Assembly: GCF_000473065.1 (NCBI RefSeq) | Contig: NZ_AXAZ01000051.1 | Coordinates: forward strand, 1 to 60,225 | Direction: 5' to 3' | From: Bradyrhizobium sp. WSM1743 | Lineage (GTDB): Bacteria; Pseudomonadota; Alphaproteobacteria; Rhizobiales; Xanthobacteraceae | DNA length: 60,225 nt | Shown: one piece after another, positions 1 through 7,474 of the stretch | Layout: every line of letters begins with the position of its first letter | Position numbering within the stretch: position 1 is the stretch's first letter | Translations under genes and position numbers: made by a program | The notes under the pieces: generated by a model | The model's input: only the letters and a program-made list of their open reading frames with translations | Told to the model about the DNA's origin: nothing | Database searches by the model: none

Positions 1-282
1 GTCTTCATCTCCGGCCAGAAGCGCGGCGTCTTCGGTGTCATCAAGCACGAGCTGCGCCGCCGCTCCGCCATCGAGCCCATCATCGGACACCTGAAGACCG
101 ATGGTCACCTCGGCCGATGCTACCTCAAAGGCCGCCCCGGCGATGCGGCTAACGTCATCCTCTCCGCCGTCGGTCACAACTTCCGCCGTGTCCTCACCTG
201 GCTGAGGGCTCTTTGGTGCCTGATCCTGACCACCCTCATCGCGGCCGCCAGCGACTGCTTACCGCTCAAATCGGTTTCTTAA
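1..282 (+). mobile_element. IS5-family transposase, C-terminal fragment cut by window start
   Basis: The reading frame is open from base 1 and stops at TAA 280-282, giving 93 residues of a DDE transposase. The signature R-x3-E-x6-K is visible around residues 21-32, with Glu25 as the final acidic residue of the DDE triad. It is followed by GHLGRCYLKG and a conserved aromatic/hydrophobic tail, as in IS5-group enzymes. The N-terminal half and left end lie outside the window. The right end of the element should be within a few tens of bases after the stop; I could not define its inverted repeat. A class A palindromic repeat starts about 20 bases downstream. Confidence 0.85.
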
Positions 283-302
283 CGGACGACTCCATATCCA
301 AT

Positions 303-350
303 CGCCGTCTCTGGAATACTGGATCGCCCGGTCAAGCCGGGCGATGACAG
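303..350. repeat. Intergenic palindromic repeat, class A
   Basis: The core CGCCCGGTCAAGCCGGGCG is a hairpin preceded by CTCTGGAATACTGGAT and followed by ATGACAG. The same unit recurs at 12331-12372 (inverted), 12680-12724 and 16522-16568. All copies are intergenic. Confidence 0.85.
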
Positions 351-367
351 TTTTCGTGTGGCGCGAT

Positions 368-877
368 CTACGCCGCCACCACCGCCGGGATCGGCAGCGC
401 CGTGACCGACTTGATCTTCTCCATCGCGAAACGTGAGGTGACGTTCTTCAGCGGCACTGCACTGATCAGCTTCTTGTAGAAGACATCATAGGCCTGCATG
501 TCCGCGACCACGACGCGCAGCATGTAATCGACGTCGCCGGCCATGCGGTAGAACTCCATCACCTCGGGCATGGCGCTGACGGCCTCGGCGAACCGTTTCA
601 GCCAGGCGTCGGAGTGGTCGGCGCTCTCGACCGACACGAACACGGAGATGCCGAGCCCGATCTTGTTCTGGTCGACGAGCGCCACGCGCTTGATGATCAC
701 GCCGTCGGCCTCCAGGCGCTGGATGCGCTTCCAGCAGGGGGTCGAGGACAGGCCGACGCGGTCGCCGATCTCGGCGACGGAGAGGGAGGCGTCCTCCTGG
801 AGGACCATCAGGATCTTGCGGTCGATGGCATCGAGGCGGCGGCTGGTCTCGGGGATCTGGACGGCGACATCAGTCAT
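368..877 (-). CDS. Lrp/AsnC-family transcriptional regulator
   Basis: This is a 169-residue protein of normal Lrp/AsnC length. Residues about 15-75 form the winged helix-turn-helix (LDAIDRKILMVLQEDASLS, then a GLSSTPCWKRIQRLE recognition segment). Residues about 80-160 form the RAM/AsnC effector-binding domain (VSAMPEVMEFYRMAGDVDYML). Family members sense amino acids or related metabolites as oligomers and usually regulate a neighbouring transport or catabolic gene. Here no divergent partner is present: the other side is a transposase remnant, so the target is unknown. The ATG start is followed by plausible coding sequence, and the upstream stretch to about 950 is A+T-richer, as expected for a promoter. 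Confidence 0.9.
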   Translation of the reverse strand: MTDVAVQIPETSRRLDAIDRKILMVLQEDASLSVAEIGDRVGLSSTPCWKRIQRLEADGVIIKRVALVDQNKIGLGISVFVSVESADHSDAWLKRFAEAVSAMPEVMEFYRMAGDVDYMLRVVVADMQAYDVFYKKLISAVPLKNVTSRFAMEKIKSVTALPIPAVVAA

Positions 878-1029
878 TTTGAAGAACTTTGTTCCATTAT
901 GAGGGCTACTTTACCTCATATATAGAAAATTCTTCTATCGCAAGCCCATAATGTCATCATGCCAGCGAAGACGTTCTAAGGGCTGCGTCGTAAAGCCATT
1001 TGGATATCAGTACGTTGTTGGGGGGCAGC

Positions 1030-1974
1030 TCAGGCGTCGCTCTTGTCGTGGACCCAGCGGCCGAGCAGATGATGAGCGATCGCAAATGGATGCGGGCCGG
1101 CGAGCCCGTCCGGATGCGTCCGCGTCAACATCTTTGCGGCGTCTTCGCGCGTGAACCAGCGTGCATCCTCGAGCTCGGCGTGATCGATGACGATGTCCTC
1201 GCTCACGGCCCGCGCGCTGCAGCCGATCATCAGCGAGGATGGATAGGGCCAGGGCTGGGTCATGTAATATTGCACGTCGGTGCAATCGATGCCGGACTCT
1301 TCCAGGATCTCGCGGCGCACCGCATCCTCGATGGTCTCGGCGGCCTCAACGAAGCCAGCGAGGCAGGAATACATGCCGGGCGGAAAATGCTTCTGGCGGC
1401 CGAGCAGGCACTTGTCGCCGGAGGCAACCAGCATGATCACGACCGGATCGGTCCGCGGAAAATGCTCGGCCTTGCAGGCCGGGCAGTCGCGCTTCCAGCC
1501 GCCTTCCTTCATCGCGGTACGCGTGCCGCAATTGGCACAATAGCCGTGGCGCTGGTGCCAACTCACCATCGACTTCGCCATCGCGATCGCCGACAGCTCC
1601 TGTGGTGGAAGCGCGCCCTGCATCGCCATGCCGCGCAGCTCGGTCACGGTATAGTCCTCGCGGCCGATCAGCTTCTCGGCGGCGGCCTGCGACAGGCCCA
1701 TGCCGAACACGGCTGCATCATCGCGCAGGCCCAAAAAGATCGTGCCGGGATTGGCTCCGCATTTCAGCGCCTCGTCGATCGAGAGCAGCGCGCGCACCTT
1801 GTCGCCCTCGCGCTTTACCAGCAGCGAGTCGCGATAGACCACATAAGCGCGCGATGATGGCTTCTGCTCCAGCGCGAACAGCTTTTCGTCATCGCGGCGC
1901 AGATGCGCGGCGCGGTCGAGAATGTTGCTGACAAAGGCCGGCTGTCCCAACGGAAACGCGTCGAATGCTGACAT
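1030..1974 (-). CDS. nudC: NAD(+) diphosphatase / RNA NAD-decapping Nudix hydrolase NudC
   Basis: The family hydrolyses NAD(H) to NMN plus AMP and removes NAD caps from RNA. Three family marks are visible in order: a zinc ribbon (CANCG about 15 residues before CPAC), the Nudix box (G-x5-E-x7-REILEESG) and the NudC-specific TQPWPYPSSLM segment after it. I chose the ATG at 1974 (314 residues). An upstream in-frame TTG at 1989 would overlap the HIT gene stop by a few bases. The gene lies 11 bases downstream of the HIT gene on the same strand, so the two nucleotide hydrolases are probably co-transcribed. Confidence 0.92.
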   Translation of the reverse strand: MSAFDAFPLGQPAFVSNILDRAAHLRRDDEKLFALEQKPSSRAYVVYRDSLLVKREGDKVRALLSIDEALKCGANPGTIFLGLRDDAAVFGMGLSQAAAEKLIGREDYTVTELRGMAMQGALPPQELSAIAMAKSMVSWHQRHGYCANCGTRTAMKEGGWKRDCPACKAEHFPRTDPVVIMLVASGDKCLLGRQKHFPPGMYSCLAGFVEAAETIEDAVRREILEESGIDCTDVQYYMTQPWPYPSSLMIGCSARAVSEDIVIDHAELEDARWFTREDAAKMLTRTHPDGLAGPHPFAIAHHLLGRWVHDKSDA

Positions 1975-1985
1975 TTCTTGTTCTT

Positions 1986-2405
1986 TCAATCCAACCAGAT
2001 CTTGCGGCGAAGCGCGCTGATGAAATTCTGCACCTCCGCAGCGTCATGCGCCAGCGGGGGCATCACGCCCCATACCGGCCGCGGCCAGGCCGCGTCATTG
2101 GTGCGGCGCGCGATGATGTGGACGTGCAGCTGCGGCACGAGGTTGCCGAGCGCAGCGATGTTGAGCTTGTCGCATTTGGTGATCTCCTTCAGCGCGCGCG
2201 AGACGCGGGAGATCTCCGTCATCAGCTGCGCCTGCTGCACCTCGTCGAGATCGATGATCTCGACCGCATCGGCGCGTCGCGGCACCAGCAGCAGCCAGGG
2301 ATAATGCGCGTCCTTGATGACCAGCACCTTCGACAGCGGCAGATCGCCGATGTCGATGGTGTCCTCTTTCAAGCGGGAGTGCAGCGACCAGGCGGGTTCG
2401 GGCAT
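1986..2405 (-). CDS. HIT-domain (histidine triad) nucleotide hydrolase
   Basis: The 139-residue protein carries the HIT motif as PQLHVHIIAR near residue 95, with Gln in place of the first His, a variant usual in one proteobacterial HIT subgroup. HIT proteins hydrolyse AMP-linked or dinucleoside polyphosphate substrates. The frame stays open upstream to 2591, but that extension is repeat-derived; translation most likely starts at the ATG at 2405 (MPEPAWSLHSRL), which begins the conserved part. It is followed closely by nudC, suggesting a two-gene nucleotide clean-up operon. Confidence 0.85.
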   Translation of the reverse strand: MPEPAWSLHSRLKEDTIDIGDLPLSKVLVIKDAHYPWLLLVPRRADAVEIIDLDEVQQAQLMTEISRVSRALKEITKCDKLNIAALGNLVPQLHVHIIARRTNDAAWPRPVWGVMPPLAHDAAEVQNFISALRRKIWLD

Positions 2406-2510
2406 ATGCGTTTCCGGATGGCCCGGTGGGGAACGGGCTTGTTGATACGACCATACGATAGGGATTCTGCCAGGGGAAGGATCGGGCTCCGCTCTAGCTG
2501 CATAGACGCT

Positions 2511-2664
2511 CGTCGTCCCGGACAAGCGCGCCTCAGGCGCGCGCCGACCCGGGACCCAACCACAGGGAGTGCTTATTGCGTGAGCTGACAACTCCGGATC
2601 TTCGCCAAACTCGATCCTGCGGTTGGGTCCCGGATCTGCGCTTACGCGTGCCCGGGGACGACGA
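2511..2664. repeat. Intergenic palindromic repeat, class C (long stem-loop)
   Basis: A left arm beginning CGTCGTCCCGGACAAGCGCG and a right arm ending GCCCGGGGACGACGA form a long imperfect inverted repeat around an inner CCACAGGGAGTG block. A second copy with the same arms is at 19552-19709. It fills the gap between the HIT gene and the enolase-superfamily gene; no gene is supported in 2406-2693. Confidence 0.8.
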
Positions 2665-2693
2665 CCGAGTTTGTGGCAGTGCTGGTGGCTGCC

Positions 2694-3821
2694 TTACGCC
2701 TCCGCCAGCACCCGCGCATTGGCGCGGACCGAGGCTTCGCTGACGCGAATGCCGAGGCCGGGGCCGTCGGGCACCACGACATGGCCGGCTTGGTTCGCAA
2801 CGCGCTCCTCCAGCACGTCCTCGGTCAGCACGTGATGCGGCATGTAGAATTCGCAGCCGAGCGAGATGCCCGGTGTGGCCGCGATCAGCTGCGTGCCGGC
2901 GGCAAGCCCGATGCCGCCTTCCCACAACGTGCCGCCATAGCCGGGCAGGCCGGCGATGTCGGCGATCGCCATGATCGCCTGCGCCTCGAACAGGCCGCCG
3001 GCCTTCATCAGCTTGATCGAGACGGCGTCGGCCGCTTCGCGACGCACGAGCTCCATCATATCGCGGCGGTCGAAGCAGCTCTCATCCGCGAGCACGGGCG
3101 TCTCCAGCGCCGCGGTGAGCTGCGCCATCACGTCGAGATATTTCCGCGGCACCGGCTGCTCGATGAAGGTCGGCGCGAACTCCTCGACGTCGCGCAGGAT
3201 CTTGATCGCGCCGAACGGCGCCAGCGCCTGGTTGTAGTCGACGCGCAGATCGATCTTGTCGCCAAATTCCTTGCGGATCGCCTCGAGATGGTCGAGGTCC
3301 TCGCGGTGCGGCTTCACGCCGGTCTTGACCTTGTAGATGATGTTGCCCTCGGGGACCATCTTGCGCATGCGCTCGAGGTCGGCGGCAAAATCCGGGTCGG
3401 CGATCGAGAAGGAGAGAGGAATGGTGTCGCGCACGCGGCCACCGAGCAGGTCGGCAACCGAAAGCCCGGACGATTTGCCGACGATGTCGAGCAGCGCCAT
3501 TTCGATGGCGACTTTCGCTTCCGCATGGCCGACCAGCGCGCGGTCGAGCTCGGCCATCAGCGCGCGGATCCGACGTACGGGTTTGCCGAGCACGATCGGG
3601 CGCAGATAGATATCAAGTGCGGAGAACGCGGCTTCCGGCGTTCCCGTGAACACTTCCCACGGCGCCGCCTCGCCCCAGCCGACCACGCCGTCGCTGGATG
3701 TGAGCTCGATCAGCACGCGCTTCACGGTGCCCTTGACGTTGCCGACGCCCTGCAGCCGCGCCATCTTGATCGGGCTTTCGATCAGGAACAGCCTGAGGCG
3801 CTCGACGGTTGCTTCGCTCAT
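2694..3821 (-). CDS. Enolase-superfamily enzyme, mandelate racemase/muconate lactonizing type
   Basis: The 375-residue protein has the catalytic set of the MLE subgroup: K164-x-K166 in YKVKTG, metal ligands D195 (RVDYNQAL), E221 (FIEQP) and D246 (LADES), and K270 in SIKLMKAGG. These enzymes abstract an alpha-proton next to a carboxylate, with racemase, cycloisomerase or epimerase outcomes. All catalytic residues are present, so it should be active; the substrate cannot be read from sequence. Its ATG overlaps the SDR stop by four bases (ATGA), making it the last gene of an operon that starts with an amino-acid-type ABC transporter. The substrate is therefore probably a small imported carboxylate or amino acid derivative. 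Confidence 0.88.
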   Translation of the reverse strand: MSEATVERLRLFLIESPIKMARLQGVGNVKGTVKRVLIELTSSDGVVGWGEAAPWEVFTGTPEAAFSALDIYLRPIVLGKPVRRIRALMAELDRALVGHAEAKVAIEMALLDIVGKSSGLSVADLLGGRVRDTIPLSFSIADPDFAADLERMRKMVPEGNIIYKVKTGVKPHREDLDHLEAIRKEFGDKIDLRVDYNQALAPFGAIKILRDVEEFAPTFIEQPVPRKYLDVMAQLTAALETPVLADESCFDRRDMMELVRREAADAVSIKLMKAGGLFEAQAIMAIADIAGLPGYGGTLWEGGIGLAAGTQLIAATPGISLGCEFYMPHHVLTEDVLEERVANQAGHVVVPDGPGLGIRVSEASVRANARVLAEA

Positions 3822-4603
3822 GTCAGGCCTCCATTGACGTGCCAGACCTGGCCGGTGACGTAGGACGTCTTCGGGGACGCCAGGAAGGCGATGATCTCGG
3901 CGACCTCCTCAGGCCGCCCGCGGCGGCGCATCGGGATCAGCGCTTCGCTTGCGGCGATCTGCTCGGGCGACAGCCGGCTCTCGCTCGGCTTGTCCTTGAC
4001 GATCAGGCCGGGTGAAACCGCATTGACGGTGATGCCGTCGCTCGCGAGCTCGATCGCGGTCAGCCGCACCAGGGCTTCAAGCGCGGAACGGCTCGCGGCC
4101 GTCGCAGCGAACGGCGCGAATTCGGGCCGGATGGCGTGCGCGACGAACGACGATACGGCGACGATGCGCGCATCGCGCCCAGCGCGTAGCAGTGGAAGTG
4201 CGGCGTCGACCATCCGCGTGAACGCGAGCGCCGATTCGTCCATCGACTGCCGGAACTGATCCGCCGGCGTGCCGATCGCGCTGCCGCGGCGGGCGTGGCC
4301 GCCGACCAGGATCAGTCCATCGAGCCGGCCGAAGGCGGCTCTCGTAGCGGCGATGGCCTCGGTGACAGCTGCTTCCTCTGCGAGATCGCCGCGGCACTGC
4401 CCGACGTAGGCGCCGCGCTCCTCTGCTTCCTCCATTGCGTCATCGAGGCCCGCCCAGTTCGACCGCGTATGCAGCAAGAGACCTACACCAGGTGCTGCTA
4501 GCAATCTCGCCGTGGCGCGGCCGATCCCGCTGGCGGCGCCGGTCACCAGATAGACGCGGTCGATAGGAGTTTGTCCTGCTGCGGGGAGAAGTACTTGGCT
4601 CAT
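3818..4603 (-). CDS. SDR-family protein lacking the catalytic Tyr-x3-Lys pair
   Basis: The 261-residue Rossmann protein has the dinucleotide-binding TGAASGIG at residues 21-28 and a normal C-terminal NAVSPGLI / YVTGQVWHVNGG ending, so the SDR fold is clear. The active-site helix reads TAASRSALEALVR, where classical SDRs have YxASKxAL. Thr168 and Arg172 replace Tyr and Lys, and no Y-x3-K occurs nearby. A Ser pair at 151-152 remains. Either the activity is altered or the protein is a non-catalytic partner. The start ATG (4603) shares one base with the ATPase stop (TGATG), and the 3' end overlaps the next gene by four bases, so expression is tightly coupled. Confidence 0.85.
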   Translation of the reverse strand: MSQVLLPAAGQTPIDRVYLVTGAASGIGRATARLLAAPGVGLLLHTRSNWAGLDDAMEEAEERGAYVGQCRGDLAEEAAVTEAIAATRAAFGRLDGLILVGGHARRGSAIGTPADQFRQSMDESALAFTRMVDAALPLLRAGRDARIVAVSSFVAHAIRPEFAPFAATAASRSALEALVRLTAIELASDGITVNAVSPGLIVKDKPSESRLSPEQIAASEALIPMRRRGRPEEVAEIIAFLASPKTSYVTGQVWHVNGGLT

Positions 4604-5406
4604 CACGGTGTCGCGTTGGCTGCCGGCAGCGCGCCGGTGCGGTGGAAATGGCTGAGGAAGGCGCGCGTCGCGGCCTCCTGCGGATTGTCGATCACCTGCC
4701 GCGCCGGGCCTTCCTCGACCACGACTCCGTCGCGCATGAAGATGAGGCGGTCGGCGACCTCGCGGGCAAAGGCGATCTCATGGGTGACGATCACCATGGT
4801 CATGCCCTCGGACGCCAGCTGCTGCATCACGTTCAGGACCTCGCCGACCAGCTCGGGATCGAGCGCCGAGGTCGCCTCGTCGAACAGCATGACATCAGGC
4901 TCCATCGCGAGCGCCCGCGCGATCGCGACCCGCTGCTTTTGCCCGCCGGAGAGTGTCGCAGGGTATTGGCCGGCCTTCTCGGCAAGGCCGACCTTGGCGA
5001 GCTGCGCCCGTGCGAGCTTCTCGGCGTCGGCCTTGGCCATGCGCCGCACCGTGACCGGGCCCTCCATCACGTTCTGAAGCGTCGTCATGTGCGGGAACAG
5101 ATTAAAATGCTGGAATACCATGCCGGTGGTGGCGCGGAATCTTGCGAGTGTCTTGACGTCGGGCAGCTTTGCGCCGTCACCGAACGCAAAGCGCGTGTCG
5201 CCGACGCGAACGCTGCCGCCGTCGGGCACGACCAGCAGATTGATGCAGCGGAGCAGCGTCGATTTGCCGGAGCCCGACGGCCCGATCAGCGCGACGACAC
5301 CGCCCTTGGCGACGTCGAGATTGATGTTCTTGAGGACCTCGTTGTTGCCAAAGCTCTTGCGAAGGCTGCGGATCTCGATTTTCGAAGTATTGTTGGTCTC
5401 GCTCAT
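4603..5406 (-). CDS. Polar amino acid ABC transporter, ATP-binding protein
   Basis: The 267-residue ABC ATPase has Walker A GPSGSGKST near residue 45, the Q-loop MVFQHFNLFPHMT typical of the polar amino acid (GlnQ/HisP) group, the signature LSGGQKQRVAIARAL, Walker B VMLFDEATSALDPE and the H-loop IVTHE. It energises the permease encoded just upstream, with which it overlaps by four bases. The FNLFPHMT variant and the single short permease fit the PAAT family, although the linked catabolic genes leave the real substrate open. Confidence 0.93.
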   Translation of the reverse strand: MSETNNTSKIEIRSLRKSFGNNEVLKNINLDVAKGGVVALIGPSGSGKSTLLRCINLLVVPDGGSVRVGDTRFAFGDGAKLPDVKTLARFRATTGMVFQHFNLFPHMTTLQNVMEGPVTVRRMAKADAEKLARAQLAKVGLAEKAGQYPATLSGGQKQRVAIARALAMEPDVMLFDEATSALDPELVGEVLNVMQQLASEGMTMVIVTHEIAFAREVADRLIFMRDGVVVEEGPARQVIDNPQEAATRAFLSHFHRTGALPAANATP

Positions 5407-6065
5407 TCGCTCACCGCCAGTCGCTTCTCGCCGCGCCGGACGATGATGGTGAGCGGAATCAGGATCGCCGCATAGGCGACCGCGACCGCGGTGTAGGTTT
5501 CCAGCGGCCGGTAGCTGTCATGGGCGGCGACCTGGCTCTGATAGACGAGGTCGGGCACCGCCAGCACCGAGACCAGCGAGGTGTTCTTGAACTGGATGAT
5601 CGAATGGTTCATCAGTGCCGGGATCATGCGCTTGATCGCCTGCGGCAGCACGATGCGCCGCATGCTCTGGCCGGGCGTCATGCCGAGCGCGGCCCCGGCT
5701 TCCGACTGGCCCTTGTCGATCGAGACGATGCCGCCGCGGATGATCTCCGAATAGAACGAGCCGCCATAGAGCGAGAGCGCCAGCGCCGAGGCCGTAATCG
5801 GTGTCATCTCGACACCGGCGAGGATCGGCAGCGCGTAATAGAACCAGATCAGCTGCACCAGGATCGGCGTGCAGCGGAACGCCTCGATGAAGGCGAGCGC
5901 GGCAAGGCGCAACCCCCGAAAGCGCGACAGGCTGCCGAACGCGCCGAGCAGACCGAACAGCAGCCCGCACACCACAATGACCACGGTGAAGCCGACGGTG
6001 ACGCCAAGCCCGTTGAGAAAGAGCCAGCGATAGCTCCAGAGGATGCCGAAGTCCCACTGATACAT
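5403..6065 (-). CDS. Polar amino acid ABC transporter, permease
   Basis: The 220-residue inner-membrane protein has about five hydrophobic segments and the EAA loop (SEAGAALGMTPGQSMRRIVLPQA, split here at its conserved Gly) typical of His/Glu/Gln/Arg-opine permeases. RCTPILVQLIWFYYALP near residue 65 is also family-typical. Only one permease gene is present, so a homodimer is likely. It is separated from the binding-protein gene by about 190 bases of palindromic repeat, but overlaps the ATPase gene. Confidence 0.92.
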   Translation of the reverse strand: MYQWDFGILWSYRWLFLNGLGVTVGFTVVIVVCGLLFGLLGAFGSLSRFRGLRLAALAFIEAFRCTPILVQLIWFYYALPILAGVEMTPITASALALSLYGGSFYSEIIRGGIVSIDKGQSEAGAALGMTPGQSMRRIVLPQAIKRMIPALMNHSIIQFKNTSLVSVLAVPDLVYQSQVAAHDSYRPLETYTAVAVAYAAILIPLTIIVRRGEKRLAVSE

Positions 6066-6081
6066 GCGTGCTCTCTTGCTT

Positions 6082-6213
6082 CACCTCTCCCGCTTGCGGG
6101 AGAGGTCGCATCGCATCGAAGATGCGATGCGGGTGAGGGCTCTTTCTTCTGGGGGAGTCTTGCCAGCGGAGACACCCTCACCCCAGCCCTCTCCCGCAAG
6201 CGGGAGAGGGAGA
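6082..6213. repeat. Intergenic palindromic repeat, class D
   Basis: CACCTCTCCCGCTTGCGGGAGAGG at the left is mirrored by CCTCTCCCGCAAGCGGGAGAGG-like sequence at the right, each arm itself a hairpin (CTCCCGC/GCGGGAG). It lies inside the presumed transporter operon, between binding-protein and permease genes, where it could stabilise the upstream part of the transcript. Confidence 0.8.
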
Positions 6214-6254
6214 GGAGCGGTGCGCGCGGCTCGCGCTGGCCCCGAACTGATCAC

Positions 6255-7100
6255 TTACAACGACACGCCCGGCGGAATGTCCGCCTCCGTCACGCCCACC
6301 AGCTCCATATTCGTGATGATCGCATTACGGATGAAGCCGAGGCCCTTGTTGAAGTCGATCCAGGTGTTGACGTAGTCGCGCCAGGTCTTGTCGGCCTCGC
6401 GGCGGAAGCCGGCATTGGACGTGGTGGCGAAGATCGGTGTCGGCAGCACGAGCTGGCCGAGCGAGGGATTCTTCTTCAGCACGGTCAGCGACAGCATGGT
6501 GATCAGGCACTGCGCGTCGACGCGGCCGGTCTGCAGCGCGGCGGTGGCATCGTCCGCGGTCTTCAGCCGCGTGATCTGCGCCTTCGGCGTCAGGCGGCTG
6601 ACGACCTGGTCATGCGAGGAGCCCTGGTCGACCGCGATCTTGATGTCGGGCGAGTTCAATTCGGCCCAGCTCTTCGGCTTGAAGTCTTTCTTGCAGAGAA
6701 TGGCGAAGGCGTTGTTGAAGACCGGCACCGAGAAGTCCACCACCAACGCGCGCTTCGGGGTCGGGTTGAGGCCGAAGAAGATGTCGATCTTGTTGGCCTG
6801 CAGGTCGAGCACCGAATTGCCCCAGGTGGTCTCGGTGATCTCGAGCTCGGCCTCCATGTCGTCGGCGAGCCCCTTGGCGATGTCGATGTAAAAGCCCTTC
6901 CACTGGCCCGTGGCGAGGTCCTTCATGTAATACGGCGCACCGCCGCCGACGGCGCCGATCCGCATCTTCTTGGTCCGGCGGATGCGGGCAAAGGTCGATT
7001 CGTTCGGATCGGCGGTCTGGGCCACGGCCGGGGCGGCCAATGCAGCCGCGGTCACCGCGCCAAGCCCGACAATCGCTGCAACATCACGACGTGTAACCAT
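6255..7100 (-). CDS. Polar amino acid-type ABC transporter substrate-binding protein
   Basis: The 281-residue SBP_bac_3 protein starts MVTRRDVAAIVGLG and runs into an Ala-rich hydrophobic stretch ending AAPAVAQ, a twin-arginine-like export signal. The mature part begins the family fold with MRIGAVGGGAPYYMKD, and includes GFYIDIAKGLADDM and a PTPKRALVVDFSVP segment. It should bind the ligand in the periplasm and present it to the permease encoded downstream. I used ATG 7100; an in-frame TTG at 7109 is the alternative. As first gene of the five-gene unit it likely carries the promoter in 7101-7280, on the strand opposite to the SRP RNA gene. Confidence 0.9.
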   Translation of the reverse strand: MVTRRDVAAIVGLGAVTAAALAAPAVAQTADPNESTFARIRRTKKMRIGAVGGGAPYYMKDLATGQWKGFYIDIAKGLADDMEAELEITETTWGNSVLDLQANKIDIFFGLNPTPKRALVVDFSVPVFNNAFAILCKKDFKPKSWAELNSPDIKIAVDQGSSHDQVVSRLTPKAQITRLKTADDATAALQTGRVDAQCLITMLSLTVLKKNPSLGQLVLPTPIFATTSNAGFRREADKTWRDYVNTWIDFNKGLGFIRNAIITNMELVGVTEADIPPGVSL

Positions 7101-7287
7101 TGGGATCAATCGCTTTTCTGGTTGGATGGAGTTCCGGCAGGGTTCTTAGCAAGGTGGTCCGTGCGGCGAAAGCACAGCCTATCGGCTGGGCAGGCCGGGA
7201 ATTGCCCGGATGCTGGGCAAACGCAAGACGTTCGACCCGATACCCGCTTGCTTTCCGCTCCCTTTGGCCCCAAATAGGGACCGGGAG

Positions 7288-7388
7288 ATTGGCGGTGGAC
7301 GAGCCACTCGCCAACCGGGTCAGGTCCGGAAGGAAGCAGCCCTAACGAGGTCCGGATCGGGTCGCTCGTCAGTCTCCTACCTGTTTTT
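7288..7388 (+). ncRNA. ffs: Signal recognition particle RNA (4.5S type) with terminator
   Basis: The universally conserved domain IV hairpin is explicit: GGTCAGGTCCGGAAGGAAGC followed by AGCCCTAACGAG and TCCGGATCGGG. Outer arms (GGCGGTGGACGAG on the left, CTCGTCAGTCTCCTACC on the right) pair to make the rod. CTGTTTTTTC at 7381-7390 ends it like a Rho-independent terminator. The position just upstream of dnaX is the usual alphaproteobacterial arrangement. Ends are estimated to within a few bases. Confidence 0.93.
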
Positions 7389-7474
7389 TCGAGCGAATTG
7401 CGCCGGCGGGTGTCCCGCCAGCGCGCTCCTTTCCGCAAAAGCCGGCCGAGAGAGATTTCATTGCGGATCGACCG

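Noticed and set aside
1000..1857. Long plus-strand frame opposite nudC
   Set aside because: It is antisense to a gene with a complete Nudix box and zinc ribbon; its composition (His/Arg/Ala-rich) is that of a high-G+C shadow.
5520..7277. 585-residue plus-strand frame opposite the transporter genes
   Set aside because: It spans three well-motifed minus-strand genes and a repeat block; it has no domain and is Arg/Asp/His-rich, typical of antisense frames at high G+C.
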